The position numbers and the translations under genes are program-made. The notes beneath the pieces were generated by a model that did no database searches, was not told the origin of the DNA, and saw nothing but the letters and a program-made list of their open reading frames with translations. A DNA stretch of 64,000 nucleotides from Bisporella sp. PMI_857 (lineage: Eukaryota > Ascomycota > Leotiomycetes > Helotiales > Helotiaceae): the NCBI GenBank assembly GCA_021307315.1, contig JAJSPD010000010.1, positions 434,001 through 498,000 of the forward strand, in the 5' to 3' direction. Of the stretch, positions 12,267 to 23,900 are shown piece after piece. The first letter of the stretch is position 1, and each line of letters begins with the position of its first letter.

Positions 12267-15200
12267 ATGTCGACCTCAATGCCTCAAGTCCCTCCACGCC
12301 CTGTTCGTGCTCAAGCTCAAGGGCACACTGGCAGTGGCACATTGGGCAGTGACCTGCCCAAGATTCCTCCCCGTCCCATGTAAGTCTCACCTGAACAGAA
12401 TAGCCATGGAATAGGGGAGTCACTGCTGGTGGTGGCAAAACTCTTTCTGTGACCAATTGCTGATTCTGACACTTTTAGTCGTCGCATTAATCGTTCTCCA
12501 TCACCAAATCGTGAGAGCTACGCTCGATCTCCTCTCAATGAGATGCCTCCCCATTTCTCGAATCAAGCAAGCCAAAATAACTCCTCCCTATATACCAATG
12601 GCAGTGCCAATACCTCAAGCACCGAGCTTCCACCTCGCCCTTCAAGCGTAGTTCTGCCATCAATTGGACAGGAGGGGAGTGAATACGCGGACGTCTTTAG
12701 TGCCTCAGAAGAATTGAGCGCATCACCTACAAATACTCGAAACATCGCGGGGGATCTAAAGCTTCATGCACCAAAGCCCTCTTTGCCTATTTCGAGTGCT
12801 AAGCGCAGGGTTTCAACAGTCACTCGCACGGATTCTGACCAAGCTGCAGCATTTGGAATTGGCAGAGCACATAGCGATGACGCGCATCCGTCGAGTGGTT
12901 CCTTGAAGAAAAAAGGAAGTGTGTCAAGTACAGTCAGCCACGGCTCGAACGGCACGGAACGTCCTCCCTCAAGTCTCGACAGCGAGCATGGCATTCCTGA
13001 AATTGGGCAACGAGTGCCGATGTATCCCAATGCAGGTGACGTGCAAGCACCATCGCCGGGCATCTTTTCGACGCCATTCGCGCCAGGAATTAGGTTCCAC
13101 AATGACGGCTCGAAACCTAGGCATCACGGCCGTAGAACTAGTGCACGTGGTAGCGAAATACCATTTGACGCATATGGAAAACATGGTCACGGGCAGACTC
13201 CCAAAGATCATTTTGAGAAGGCATATTACGAGAAGCACCCAGAGCTCTACAAGAAGGAAACTGGTCATTACCACGGTCCTTTTGCCGAGGAACGACCTGA
13301 GTGGGCAATGAGCAGCGAGGATCTCAATAAGATTGTTCGAGACACTGCCAGTAGAGGCGTAGGTTTAGGTGAGTTACAATCAGTTTTCTTGGACAAGACA
13401 TTATTTTCCCACGGAGCTCAACCTCTCGCTATTGATACAACGGATGCGTGAGGATTCTTTGTTCTAGTCATGGTTTGTTTAAGTACAAAATCCATCATGA
13501 GGAGCTCTCCATCCTAGATATTTCGCAAAGTCCTAGAAGCATATATCTAATATTCTGCAGGCACGTCACCTGCCATCATTGGAACACCAAGTGAACAGAT
13601 TGGTTTCCAGGCATCGGAAGAGTATACTTCTCGAATGTCCTCACCACGCCCACAGTCAGGCGTCTATCATGTACAGCATTCCAATGCGTCCTTCTCATCA
13701 CATCACGCAGATTCCCCGCTGAGAGAAAGCTTCGAAGCGGGCATTTCTGAGAAGGAGGAGTTCGAAGGCCAGCTTGCCAAAAGCCTCCGGGTTCCGTCAG
13801 AAACTGCATTGGAAAGCGAGGCTGAAGGTGACGACACCATCCATGTTGATCCTCGTGCACGTCGCATTGGCAATATCTATGGAGCCGCCGGCAATCTGGA
13901 GTCAACAGAGAGTCTTGGCTTCCACACAGAAGAGGACACCTTCCGCGACGAACATGGCTATAGCGCTCCAATTCTCGCATCTGACGAGGTAGCTAAAGAA
14001 CCGTTCGGTTATGAACTCCAACCTGCGGTGTCTCCCTTAAATGAGCGGCGAAGTGGTTATGAGGAGGGCTTCTTTCACGGGAGGACTGGCAGCTCTACTA
14101 GTCAAAACGGAAGCAGACCTTCAAGTCGTCCCGCAAGTATTCATGGAGCGGTACCAGTGTTCCAAGGCTCAAACTCTACTCCACTCGAAGATCTAGAGGA
14201 ATACGAACCACTTTTTCCCGAAGATGGGAAGTCTGGCCAAGCCGCTACCACCAAAAAGCCCCTGACAGCTGCTGACAAGCTAAAGCGACCGGAGTTGAAG
14301 GTTGGTCCCAAGTGAGATGTAATATTGGAACTGAGGAAGCTGACATGTACAGAATCGAAAATTCCCCAGTCAAGATATCTGGGAAGATACACCAAATAGT
14401 TTACAGTATACAGCAGAAGTTTCGACTCCACAGTTACCTGAGGAAGAGGAAGGAGAGGTTAGGAGAGTTAAACAGGCTCGGGAGAATGAGACTCCGGCTG
14501 AGGCCTTTGCCAGGAGACAAGAAGAGCTTGCCGAGAAAGAGTCCCTCGACTCAGAAAGCTTCTTGAACCGAGAGAAGAAGCCATGGGCCCATGCATCACA
14601 AGTCGTTGCCGACACACGACCTAACCTGAAGCAACGATTTCCCAGCCGCGATATTTGGGAAGACACGCCAGACTCTCTTCAGCTGGAGACTACTGTTAGT
14701 GGCCCTCAGAGCGAAGATCAGGAAGCATTCAGCCCGCACGTCGAGCGGCCTACAACCGGTGCTGTTGCTTACCACCATGAGAAAGCGGCAGCAGGCATTC
14801 CTTTGGGTGCTGATGAAGGGCGAGCTACAACCGGCCTTGCAGCGGTCTTGAAGCCTCAGGTACCGGCTCGCCCAGCTCGGTCGAAACCTTCAGCAGAGTC
14901 ATCTCCTGTTGAACAACGTCAGCCAGCCATTCCGGAACGTCCTAAGCCAAAGCATGCTGAAGATGTTGCGCCTCCAATTCCATTAAAGACCAAGCCCGTT
15001 GTCCCAGCTCGGCCTCCAAAACCGATCACTCGAGAATCTTCAGAAAATGTCCCGCTGACGACGATCCAATCGAATTCTTCAACCAAATCTGCTGGCTCGG
15101 ATTCCAGTCCTACAGTAGTTGCAAAGCCGAAGCCAGCGGTGCCATCTAGACCTGTGGGTAGCAAGATTGCTGCCCTTCAAGGTGGATTTATGTCGGACTT

Positions 15201-15849
15201 GAACAAGCGCTTGAAATTAGGACCTCAAGCTCCAAAGAAGGAAGAGGTAGTTGAAGAGCAGCCAGAGGTAGAGAAAGAAAAGGTGCCATTAGTGGATGCT
15301 AGGAAAGGAAGAGCTAGAGGGCCCGCCCGGCGAGCACCAGCTAAGAGCCCGGCTCCCGTTGCGGAAGCCGTGCCAGAGCAAAAAGCGAACTCATTTACCT
15401 TCGTACTCTGTACACCGTCAACTGTGTGGCAGATTGATCCCGAAGAGGATGCACTCCAAGTTGGATCGGAAGGAAAGGAATCGACTCCGGCGCTAGAACC
15501 AGTGTCAGAAACCAAGGCGGCTGAATCGGAAACACCGACCCTTGCGACCAATACAGCTGGAGAGAGTATACATGAAGCGTCAGAGATGGCAGCCAACATC
15601 AAACTCCCCTCGCCGGTCACAACAGAAGAAGCCGATGAGGAAACCGCCGAGCCAGAAGAATCCCGAAAAGATGTTGTATCGATTGACATAGAAAAGGATC
15701 AAGCTGAACCTTTAAAACCAAGCGACTCAGCGCCAGTTAAGACAGGCTCGACCTCAGATCCTGCAACGCCAGAAGAGGTTGGTACGGAAGGTTTGTCAGC
15801 GTCGACAGCTACACTGAAGGCTGAACCCACCGAGGTGGAGAAATCGTGA
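12267..15849 (+). CDS. AIM21-family protein (actin patch regulator)
   Basis: Large disordered protein resembling fungal AIM21 (formerly DUF3210); yeast Aim21 sits in cortical actin patches and inhibits barbed-end assembly. Exons 12267-12379, 12479-13368, 13561-14300, 14353-15849 give 1079 residues. The start MSTSMPQVPPRPVRAQ and repeated PxxPPRP/PARP motifs (SH3-binding style) are typical. The conserved core includes YYEKHPELYKKE, RPEWAMSSEDLNKIVRDTA and KIAALQGGFMSDLNKRLKLGP. An internal duplication is visible: KFPSQDIWEDTPNSLQ at the start of exon 4 and RFPSRDIWEDTPDSLQ about 90 residues later. The C-terminal 150 residues are rich in E, S, T and A. The donor of intron 3 (GTTGGT) is weak, but phase and a CTGAC branch point support it. 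Confidence 0.85.
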
Positions 15850-16383
15850 GAACAGAAGAATAGGTCAGAGGAGAAACCTTATGGAGTCTTCATGTAGTTT
15901 AGTCTTTATTGTTGATTTTTAGTAATGAATAAAAGCAAAGAGTAATAACAGTGTGGCTTTTCATGATCTGTTCCAATCTTTGTTAACGTGTTTGGCCAAA
16001 GCCAATTTGTTGATAGATCAATGCGCTCAACTATGAACGTTCCCTCTAATGCATCATTGTGTGTTACTTGTTGGTATCTAGCCTAGCACACGTCAACCGA
16101 CCTAAAAGCCGGCACGAATTACGAGACGGACTGGTGATATGTATTCTCGTCTCGCCGTCCTTGCACCAAAGGGTGACTGATGGTATAACCTCACTTTCTC
16201 TTAGAGCCATCCCTATGCTGTTCTGCTTCGGCAATCACGCGCAGGCAACCCTTACCTGTCTATAGCTGGGCATACTAGGTGGGTATCAAACGACATGATC
16301 AAGTGTCCAGTTCCCCCAACTGGTACCTTCAAACATTCCAAGGATGACTGAAAATCCTGCTTCTTGTTCCTACAAACGATGAT
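15850..16383. other. Convergent intergenic region
   Basis: 3' flanks of the convergent AIM21-type and IMPACT genes. An AATAAA-like motif near 15928 could serve as polyadenylation signal for the former. Confidence 0.45.
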
Positions 16384-17964
16384 TCAGCCCTTCCTCCTCA
16401 AATCCAATATACTTTTTAGCTTCACCTCCCCTTTCCCACCCCAACCCGCGGTCCCGCTTTCAACATCCGGTCGGACCTGGACGTACCAGCTCCAAGCTCT
16501 GCGATCCAGCTCGTCACAGCTAATATGTTCCACCCAACTACCGAACAGTATATCCAACGCGCCGAGCAACAGCCCCAGATTCCGCTCTTTCTCAATATCC
16601 ACCTCCTTCACCGTCCTCTTTTTTTTCGTCCCTTCCCCGGTTGGGCTCGGGCAGGGGAACGACTTGAGCAAATAATTCCGGGCGCCTTCCGGTCGGAAGA
16701 TGGACATCCCTGCCGCCGTTCCACCCGTGACGGGCGCATTGGTACTCCTCATCCCCTCAAGATCCAGTCCCCACAGCGCTTCCTGGCCTACGATCCCACT
16801 GACCCGAAGACGCTGCGATAGCGCATCGTTGGAGACCTGCGTCATGAGGCGCCACCTATCGGGACCGAGCATGATCCCGCCATACCACCTCGTGACGACG
16901 AGAAGAACGCCTACGACGTTGTTGGCTTGCATGAGCGAGAGGATGTGCTTCCCGCCACCAGACTCGCCATCGTCGTTGCACTCCTCGAGCACGCCGCCCT
17001 GGTCGCGCGGCACGCGGAAGGCGGTGATGTTGTGGGTTGCTTCCGCAAGGGAGGGATCGGACGCGAGGAGCTTCCTGATCTCTGATTTCGCTTCCGCCAT
17101 CGAGCTGACCTCCACCGTCCTCGCCACAAACGTAGATTTCTTCAGCGTAACCGTTGCGGAAACAACCCACTCCTTAGTCTCCGTTTTCTTCGCATTGAAC
17201 ATCGAGAAGGTCTTCGTCGGCTTCTCGCTGCCCTCTGCTTCCTCCTTGCCCTCCTCGCCCTTCCAATCGTAATCTCCCCTCTTCAAAACATGCACTTCCC
17301 GCCCTAGCACCCTGACTTTCGGCTGTCCCTGTCCCCATCCGGCTTCTTCCGCCCCCTTCCCGCTCTCTAATCCGAGACTCACGGCCTTGCTCCTTGAATT
17401 GGCGCTCACTATCGCCTGCCCCAGACTCAATCTACTACTCAGCGGCTGCTCTGGCATCGTATACCTTAATACGCTCACCGCGAACGCTAACACCAGCGGA
17501 GCGCGGTTCGTCCATATCGTGCATTTCTCTATCGCCTCCTCATCTGTTGAGGGCCGCGGTAGTTCAAGTGCTTTCTCGATAGCTTGAGGGGTGTCTGCTT
17601 CCGGCGGGAGCTCATAGGCTGATTTCGTGCGTTTTGAAGAGGAGGAGAGGGGGGTGTCGGAGAGTCGCTTTTTGCTGGAGGAGGGGTCTTTGATAGCTGA
17701 CTTGCAGGCGGTTTGGAGAGATTTGGCTGCTTTGGGGTCTTTGATTGCGGTGGAGATGGCTTCGAGATTGGCATTGGCTATCGATGCGATACTAGATAGT
17801 GTTAGCTGGGCATATCAAACTGGGAATGGATGGCAATGTATGTACCTTCGTAGGTCTATAGCTTGTAGTGCCTTGACGCGTTGCATGGCTGCCATCATGG
17901 TGAGTTTGTTTCTGCCAGTAGTGAGCAAGCGCAGGAGATCCTGCAGATCTTGCTGAGCGGACAT
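16384..17964 (-). CDS. IMPACT (UPF0029) family protein
   Basis: Two exons, 17964-17846 and 17791-16384, 508 residues. The central region (about residues 230-340) contains the IMPACT N-terminal domain signature: ATHNITAFRVP, LEECNDDGESGGGKHIL and VVTRWYGGIMLG. IMPACT/Yih1 proteins regulate translation by competing for GCN1 in the GCN2 pathway, but this protein lacks an obvious RWD domain and has a different, long N-terminus. That N-terminus has an alpha-helical leader (MSAQQDLQDLLRLLTTGRNK), a basic STP-rich segment, and LSSRLSLGQAIVSANSRSKA, which is conserved in fungal relatives. It is therefore closer to the YDL177C-like group than to Yih1; that assignment is inference. The C-terminus continues with an extra region (EVDIEKERNLGLLLGALD). 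Confidence 0.85.
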
Positions 17965-18477
17965 ATTTCTTTGTTTTTATGTTGAAATGGCTTCTCTGTT
18001 TTTCAAACATCCAAAGACACTGGAATTGATATCTTGTGCAACGTCAAGGTGCATATTGACAGGGGTGACGCCTCCCCACCTTTTCGGCTCGGAAGTAGAA
18101 TTGTGGAGACCCCTTTTCATTGCCGATATCAACAAATCTCTCGCCGCTGCTTTTGGTCGAGTCATCCAAAGCTTGCTGAATGCCAGGTTCTTTTTTTTTA
18201 AATATATATATATATATATATAAATACATTATACATCTCGTTAAGGTGAGCGCCAACCTTGAATAAAGAGCCATGAAACCCACTCAACTCAACATCATTC
18301 GTGAGCGAAGGCGTAGCCGGACCGGTCCCGAGCACATCATCCGCTCCGACTGACATTGTTATAGGCATGGGAATAACGGACTTATTAAATCCTAACACCT
18401 GTGCCATCCCGACCACATACAATATAGCTTCGATTTCTATCCTGAATATTCAAAGCTTCATTTATACATAAGTAATT
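17965..18477. other. Intergenic region with a possible gene remnant
   Basis: Holds the IMPACT gene promoter and, on the minus strand at about 18215-18422, an open frame with protein-like composition (for example VGADDVLGTGPATPS and ELSGFHGSLFKVGAH) that breaks off in an AT microsatellite. It may be a gene remnant; I do not recognise the family. Confidence 0.4.
18200..18222. repeat. (AT)n microsatellite
   Basis: Pure AT dinucleotide run of about ten units, preceded by a poly-T tract. It cuts the end of a minus-strand protein-like frame. Confidence 0.9.
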
Positions 18478-19156
18478 ATGAAGTTCATTCTCATTGGAGT
18501 ATTGGCTTCATAGGCCGCAAAATGCTCTCACAATGCCATAACCTTCATCATCGTCCTATCTCCATTCAAAATAAGAAACTAGAAATGGTGCTCATGAACG
18601 ACTTTACATCGTATCAACCTTCCGTCTTAGAAAAGCTCGCTGGGGCGGATGCGTGTATTTGGTATATATGCCCGTGCCTCTCCAACGCAAGGTTCTTCTA
18701 TCCAAGAGAATATTCTCCGATGCTTGGTATCTTAGGTGCATGGGAACTACAGCGGGAAACAAAGCTCTAGAGGTCGATTATCCTTTAGCATTTGGGGACG
18801 CATTTTCAAAGTTCATACAAAAGAAGTTCTGGTATATTCATCTCAGCGGAGCAGCGACAGAACGTGACCAATCTCGCTCTCTGTGGTTTAAGTCCGAGAT
18901 GCGCAAATTGAAAGGAGCGTCGGAGATCAGTATGCTTTCCTTCTCAAAAGAAGGTTCTTGGGGAGACTGTGATTGTCAAGGCGGCTACATAGTTTCTGAA
19001 GAAGCAACCGCCCCGCGAGATATGCTTGGATACGTGTTAGGGGACAAGATGAGTATTAGAATGGATGAACTGGCGGCTTATATGGTTAGTGTTGCGCTAA
19101 AAGGAGGCTTAACGAGCACGGTTAGTGATTGCGAGGTTATGTTGAAGAAAGGATGA
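18478..19156 (+). pseudogene. NAD(P)-binding Rossmann-fold (atypical SDR) protein, frameshifted
   Basis: Remains of a fungal NAD(P)-binding / NmrA-like atypical short-chain dehydrogenase. The frame starts MKFILIG, the beginning of the usual first beta strand and glycine-rich loop, but hits TAG at 18511. A second frame (18504-18770) continues with GFIGRKMLSQC and then DFTSYQPSVLEKLAGADACIW. A third frame (to 19156) carries EVDYPLAFGDAF, FWYIHLSGAATERDQSRSLW and KLKGASEISMLSF, matching the central and C-terminal parts of the family. At least two frame changes are needed, and the GxxGxxG loop itself is damaged. No intron with plausible signals repairs it. A sequencing error cannot be excluded, but the degenerate middle section favours a real pseudogene. 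Confidence 0.75.
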
Positions 19157-19336
19157 GAGGTTTTACAACAGTAGTGATTAGAAATTTAGCACTGCGTATT
19201 TGAAAGTGAGCAAACACAGAGAGGTACGGTGTGAATCTTGCACCAGGAAAAAAACAACATTAAAAATACGGTAAATATCTCATATACCATACTTTTTTTG
19301 ACGAATATCTCATATACCACTTTTATGGTATATGAG

Positions 19337-19589
19337 ATAGAAGGCTTCCCTAGTCAACCGCCCACCCTACTCAACCGCCCAAATTTTAGTTTTATTAGAA
19401 TTTTGTCACAACAACATCATTTAATCAGAATTTGAACACCGCCACGGTAATTTTCGAGTTAATTTACATTAGATCCCTTAATTTGAGAATAATCTGACCA
19501 TTTTTAAATTTTTCGATTTTTTTTGGTGTTCCTTACTATATTTTTGGGCGGTTGAGTAGGGTGGGCGGTTGACTAGGGAAGCCTTCTAT
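19337..19589. repeat. Perfect 47-bp inverted repeat with 159-bp loop
   Basis: Arms at 19337-19383 and 19543-19589 are perfect reverse complements. The arm contains CCGCCC twice (core AACCGCCCACCCTACTCAAC), so it is itself a short direct duplication. The loop is very AT-rich. The arms stand out from their AT-rich surroundings by their high GC content. Confidence 0.93.
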
Positions 19590-19648
19590 ATGTCAACAAA
19601 TGTGTGGTATATCAGATATTCGTCAACACTTACTGTAAAGCCTGTAAT

Positions 19649-19920
19649 ACACGCTGGAACGACTTGCACTACAGCGACACACGCTGTAACAACATACACT
19701 GTAGTAATACTACACACGCTATAACAATAGTATTAATATAGTTTGTATTGTATAGTATATATTGTATTGCTACAGCGTGTGTTGCATTACTACAGCGTGT
19801 GTCGCTACAGCATGTGTCGTTACAGCGTGTATCGCTACAGCATGTGTCGTTACAGCGTGTGTCGCTACAGCATGTGTCGCTACAGCGTGTTGCTACAGCG
19901 TGTATTGCTACAAAGTGTCG
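19649..19920. repeat. Tandem repeats of a 15-bp unit, in two opposing blocks
   Basis: From about 19760 to 19920 a unit of the form TACAGCRTGTGTCGY is repeated roughly ten times with small variations. From 19649 to about 19730 the same unit appears in inverted orientation (CGACACACGCTGTA). The two blocks therefore form an imperfect palindrome around an AT-rich centre near 19740. This is the core of the foldback element. Confidence 0.88.
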
Positions 19921-20258
19921 TAACATACGCTATAGCAATACAATATATGTTATAGCTACATAATACATATTGTAGCAATAAAATACATACTGCAGTAATA
20001 CACTTTATAGTAATGCTATTGCTATAACGTTCGCTGCTGCGTGTGTTGTATTGCTGTAGCGTGTCGCGACAAAATAATGGTATATGAGATATATAAGTGT
20101 TTCTTATATACCATCATTTAGTCAATAAATATCTCAAATACCATACATTTGCGCCAAGAAACAAAAGATGGTATTTGAGATATTCGTCAAAAAAAGTATG
20201 GTATATCAGATATATGACCACTTTTTTGTGGTATATGAGATATTTGCCGTTAAAAATA

Positions 20259-20911
20259 ACTAATCAAATCTCAACATATTCCGTGACATATTCCTCCCCA
20301 CATTAACTCTCCCCATTTCAATTCCTGCAATTGCCAAAAGAAATTCAGCGGCCTTAAGGTCAGAAAACTATACACGCCTGCCTCGGTGATAGGCAAGGAA
20401 TTTCTAGAAAATCCTCCGACAGGGATTTGGTTTGTTCGCGAAGTCCTCCCATCCCTTCCAACAACACAACCTAACCTGAACTCGTTCCACAGGCCGCCTG
20501 CTGTGTTTGCTGAGAAGTCTGTTACTCGAAGAAATATACTTAATTTGAAGAAAGGCAATCGGATCGGCAGGGATGATTGCTTATATTTTAGCCATGCTCA
20601 GTGAGAAACGAGAAGTTCCTGCTGGACAACTCAAAAGTGAATTTGATGAGATGCGTGGATTGCAAGAGATGGTCGGAGTGTCGTATGGTAAAAGGAGCGA
20701 GACCAGAACAGTTTGAAAAGAGTAAACAAAATGAGAATAGAATCAAGACTTGTTGGTCATCTGCATTCATGACTTGTAACTAAGCTATTCAAAATATATG
20801 CTTGCTTATCTTAAACACCCACACACCAATGTTATGCAGCCGTATCCAATCCCAAGGCTATGACGTATACCAATTTTCCCAATGCTCTATATTCTATGCA
20901 AGAAACGCCAT
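20259..20911. other. Flank between foldback element and DNA2
   Basis: No gene is supportable. A minus-strand open frame of 95 codons (20271-20558) borders the element but shows no recognisable domain. The right end is the 3' flank of DNA2. Confidence 0.45.
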
Positions 20912-23900
20912 TCACAATGCCTCCTCATTAAAGATATCTGTTAATATCGACTGTCTCGGGATCTTGAAAGGCTTCTGCCCACAGATCTTCTTCGCTGGCT
21001 GTCTCATCGCTCCATTTATATGTCCAATACCCAATCCTTTTCTCTTTCCTTTCTTTGCTCCATCCGTGACCACTTTTGGTTTTTGAGGAGGGTTCTCCTT
21101 GTTCTCCATCTTCATAGCGACGTTCTCGCGTTTTATCTTCACCCACTCTACCGCTACCTGAGTAGGAATCCCGTTCGTGCCTTGCGTCTGCGTCACGCCG
21201 TCATCCCAGACATGACTATCCAGCGCACCCACAGGTAAATCATAGATCCAACCATTCTCTTCCATTAATGCCACAAACTTGGCAACCATCTCATCTCCTC
21301 CCTCAGTCCCACCTTTTAATGTATCTCTGCTTCCCACAACCAAAAGCTTCGTCTTCGCCCTTGTAAACGCCACATTGATTCGCCGCCAGTCCTTCAACAA
21401 TTCACCTATCAAGTGAACATCATTACTCCGCACAAGGCTTAGAACTACGACTTCTTTGTCGCGACCTTGGAAGCGGTCGGCGGTGTGCATCTCCACATCT
21501 GGATGCCTGCGAAGACTGTCTTTGAGGAGAGAGAGTTGTGAACGGTAGTGTGTCATAACACCAATGTCTGTAGCTGGAACGCCGATAGTGAGAAGACCTT
21601 CTATGAGCTGCTTGCACACGACTGCTTCGGTTGGGTTGACAATTCGGTTGCCTTTCGCCTCTTCACGTGCGCCAGGAAGGAGCGGGTCTGTGTTAATAAA
21701 AGCAACTGTCGTAGCGGGATCAAGGAGGTCACCCAACCAACAGGTTTTGCGTTCAGGATTAGGACAGATAGTGTTGGTCGGCGCATGAGCTAATGTTGAC
21801 GGAGTATGATGATGTAGTTTCAAAGCATCTATATTAGGAATGGCGAGGCGGCGGTCAGCGACTGCTTGACTACCACACTTGAGACGCCCGTTATAGATCA
21901 AATTATTACTCAGAGCCATGACATCAGCACACATTCGATACTGATGCTCGAGGTAGACGACAGAGGATGGATGTGAGTCCGAGAGATGCTTGAAGAGACT
22001 GATATCTAGACCTCCTGTTCTGGCTTCCTCATTTTGAACAAGAGGGGGAAGTTGATTGTGGTCACCTACAAGGATAAACGTTCGAGCAAGGCGAATCGGT
22101 CCTATGCAGACGGGAAGGGTAATTTGAGAAGCTTCATCGACGATGCAGTAGTCGAAAGTTCGCTCATTAAAAACAGGATGGTTGATTCCAAGGCAGGTTG
22201 TACCGACGATTGGAGTATCATGCCATGCACTCCGGATATCCTCGAAAGATGTCTTGGTCGTTGCTGCTAATGTTGCAAACTCTTGCACCTCTTTGTGTAT
22301 TTTCGAAATATTCCCCAGTCGTAAAATTGGAATGCTATCATTCTTCAGCTTCAATAGAATGTTGTCCACAGCAGAATGAGTATAGGATGTAAGCAGAACA
22401 CTTTTCCCTTGAGACACCAAAGCTCGAATGATATGAGCAATCGTTGTTGTTTTACCTGTTCCTGGCATACCTAACACTAATGCGTAATCTTCTGCACTCA
22501 TGACCTTCTGAATAGCCCTTTGTTGATCCACGTTGATGTTTTCCCGATCAGTGAGCGTGTATGCAGTTGCTTGTGTTTTAAATCGTGGAGCTACGAGATC
22601 AACGACAAGACTGCGAATCTTGCGGGCACCTACTAAACCATCTGCCATTACCTGAATAAGATTGTTACGAACCGTGGCCATGCCATTACTGAATTCGTCC
22701 TTGTCAAGTCGATAGAGGACAGGCTCCTCGACAATTTTCCCTGTTGATTCCTCCGCAGTTGCACCTTCAGGTGCTATCTCCATGATACTTGCAAAGACCT
22801 GGTTATCTACCTCATCAAACCCTGGCTGTCGTACACGAGCATTGTGCAGTCGGCGATCCACAGCAACGGTGATTCGAGTCTTCCTGATATTTGTGACAAA
22901 GCCTTTTGCTAGGGCAAAATGCCCTTTCTCGTCTGAAATAACGATAGGCTCTTCGAGGTTGATCTGCGAATGGAGGAACGAGAACCCACTTGGGGCCGAT
23001 TTTTTTACAAAGGTGTACCGATATCTGTTGATTTTGGAATTACCTTTATCCTCGTAGGCAGAGTCAGGCTCAATTATTACATTCGAAAAGCACCTTCCAT
23101 GCATTTCACGCTCAGAGCTTAGCATTGTCCATAGCTCCCGTCGAAACTTCATGCTCTCCCTCTCTTCCTTTGTCAATAGATCGTCCCACTTGAGAAAAAA
23201 TTCTTTATGCCTTGGTGTAAGATGTTTAACAACTGTGTCAAACTTGTCCTTTACGCCACTTGTTTCCCCATTGCCGTCGTCAGCAAGTTTATGATATATG
23301 AAGCATGTAGTTTTTGCGTAACAACGATTGCAAAGGTTTTCTTTCTTCAACATTGGTGGAAGTTGAGCATGACGTTCTCGGACGAAGCAAGCCAGCTCAT
23401 TGCGTTGCATGATCATATGGCGGAGTTCGTGACGGATTGCCGGAATTCTGATCGTTTCAGATGTCTCCATGTAGTAGAGAATTCCATATGCGATCTCCAC
23501 ATCATATCGGTCGGATAACAACAGATTATATAGGGCTGTCTGAGCTCGATGAGCGGCGCTAGGATTCTTCCCGGTTTTAACTTCGAAAGGAACGGTCAAT
23601 GTTCGTGACTTGCTTCCTTTGACCTGATCTTTCATGGTGACTTGAACAGTGGCATCGATGTTGCCTTTGAGCCCATACATCGGCGACCAGACATGTTCCT
23701 CGACATCGAGCAATTTGTTGACGCACATATTGGCATTTATGCCATTGCCAGCTTTGACTAGTGCCCCGGGCTAAATTGATTAGTAAATGTTACCTGGCAT
23801 AACCTTAGACTTTTTATTTACCTGAGGTTGAGATGACACAAATAGTTCAGCCCAGGACTGCAGCTCTGGCATCTTGCTCTGTAGATACTCGATAGCTTCA

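Larger units (their letters stand above)
19259..20258. mobile_element. Foldback/MITE-like palindromic element
   Basis: About 1 kb without coding capacity, bounded by imperfect inverted repeats built on CGGYAAATATCTCATATACC (left near 19270, right complement near 20230-20250). Within it, the motif AATATCTCATATACCA recurs many times in both orientations, in nested inverted pairs. GACGAATATCTCATATACCA at 19300-19319 has its inverted partner, with one mismatch, at 19605-19624. The structure suggests a non-autonomous foldback or MITE element. No clear target-site duplication was identified, so the exact ends are inferred. Confidence 0.65.

Noticed and set aside
15225..15689. 154-codon minus-strand frame, serine/valine-rich
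   Set aside because: Antisense to the disordered E/S/A-rich part of the AIM21-type gene.
16700..17272. 190-codon plus-strand frame
   Set aside because: Antisense to the conserved IMPACT domain; a composition shadow without domain features.
19649..19920. Regular short repeats that could be read as a CRISPR array
   Set aside because: Units are only about 15 bp, directly adjoining with no unique spacers, and inverted in the left block; the host is eukaryotic.
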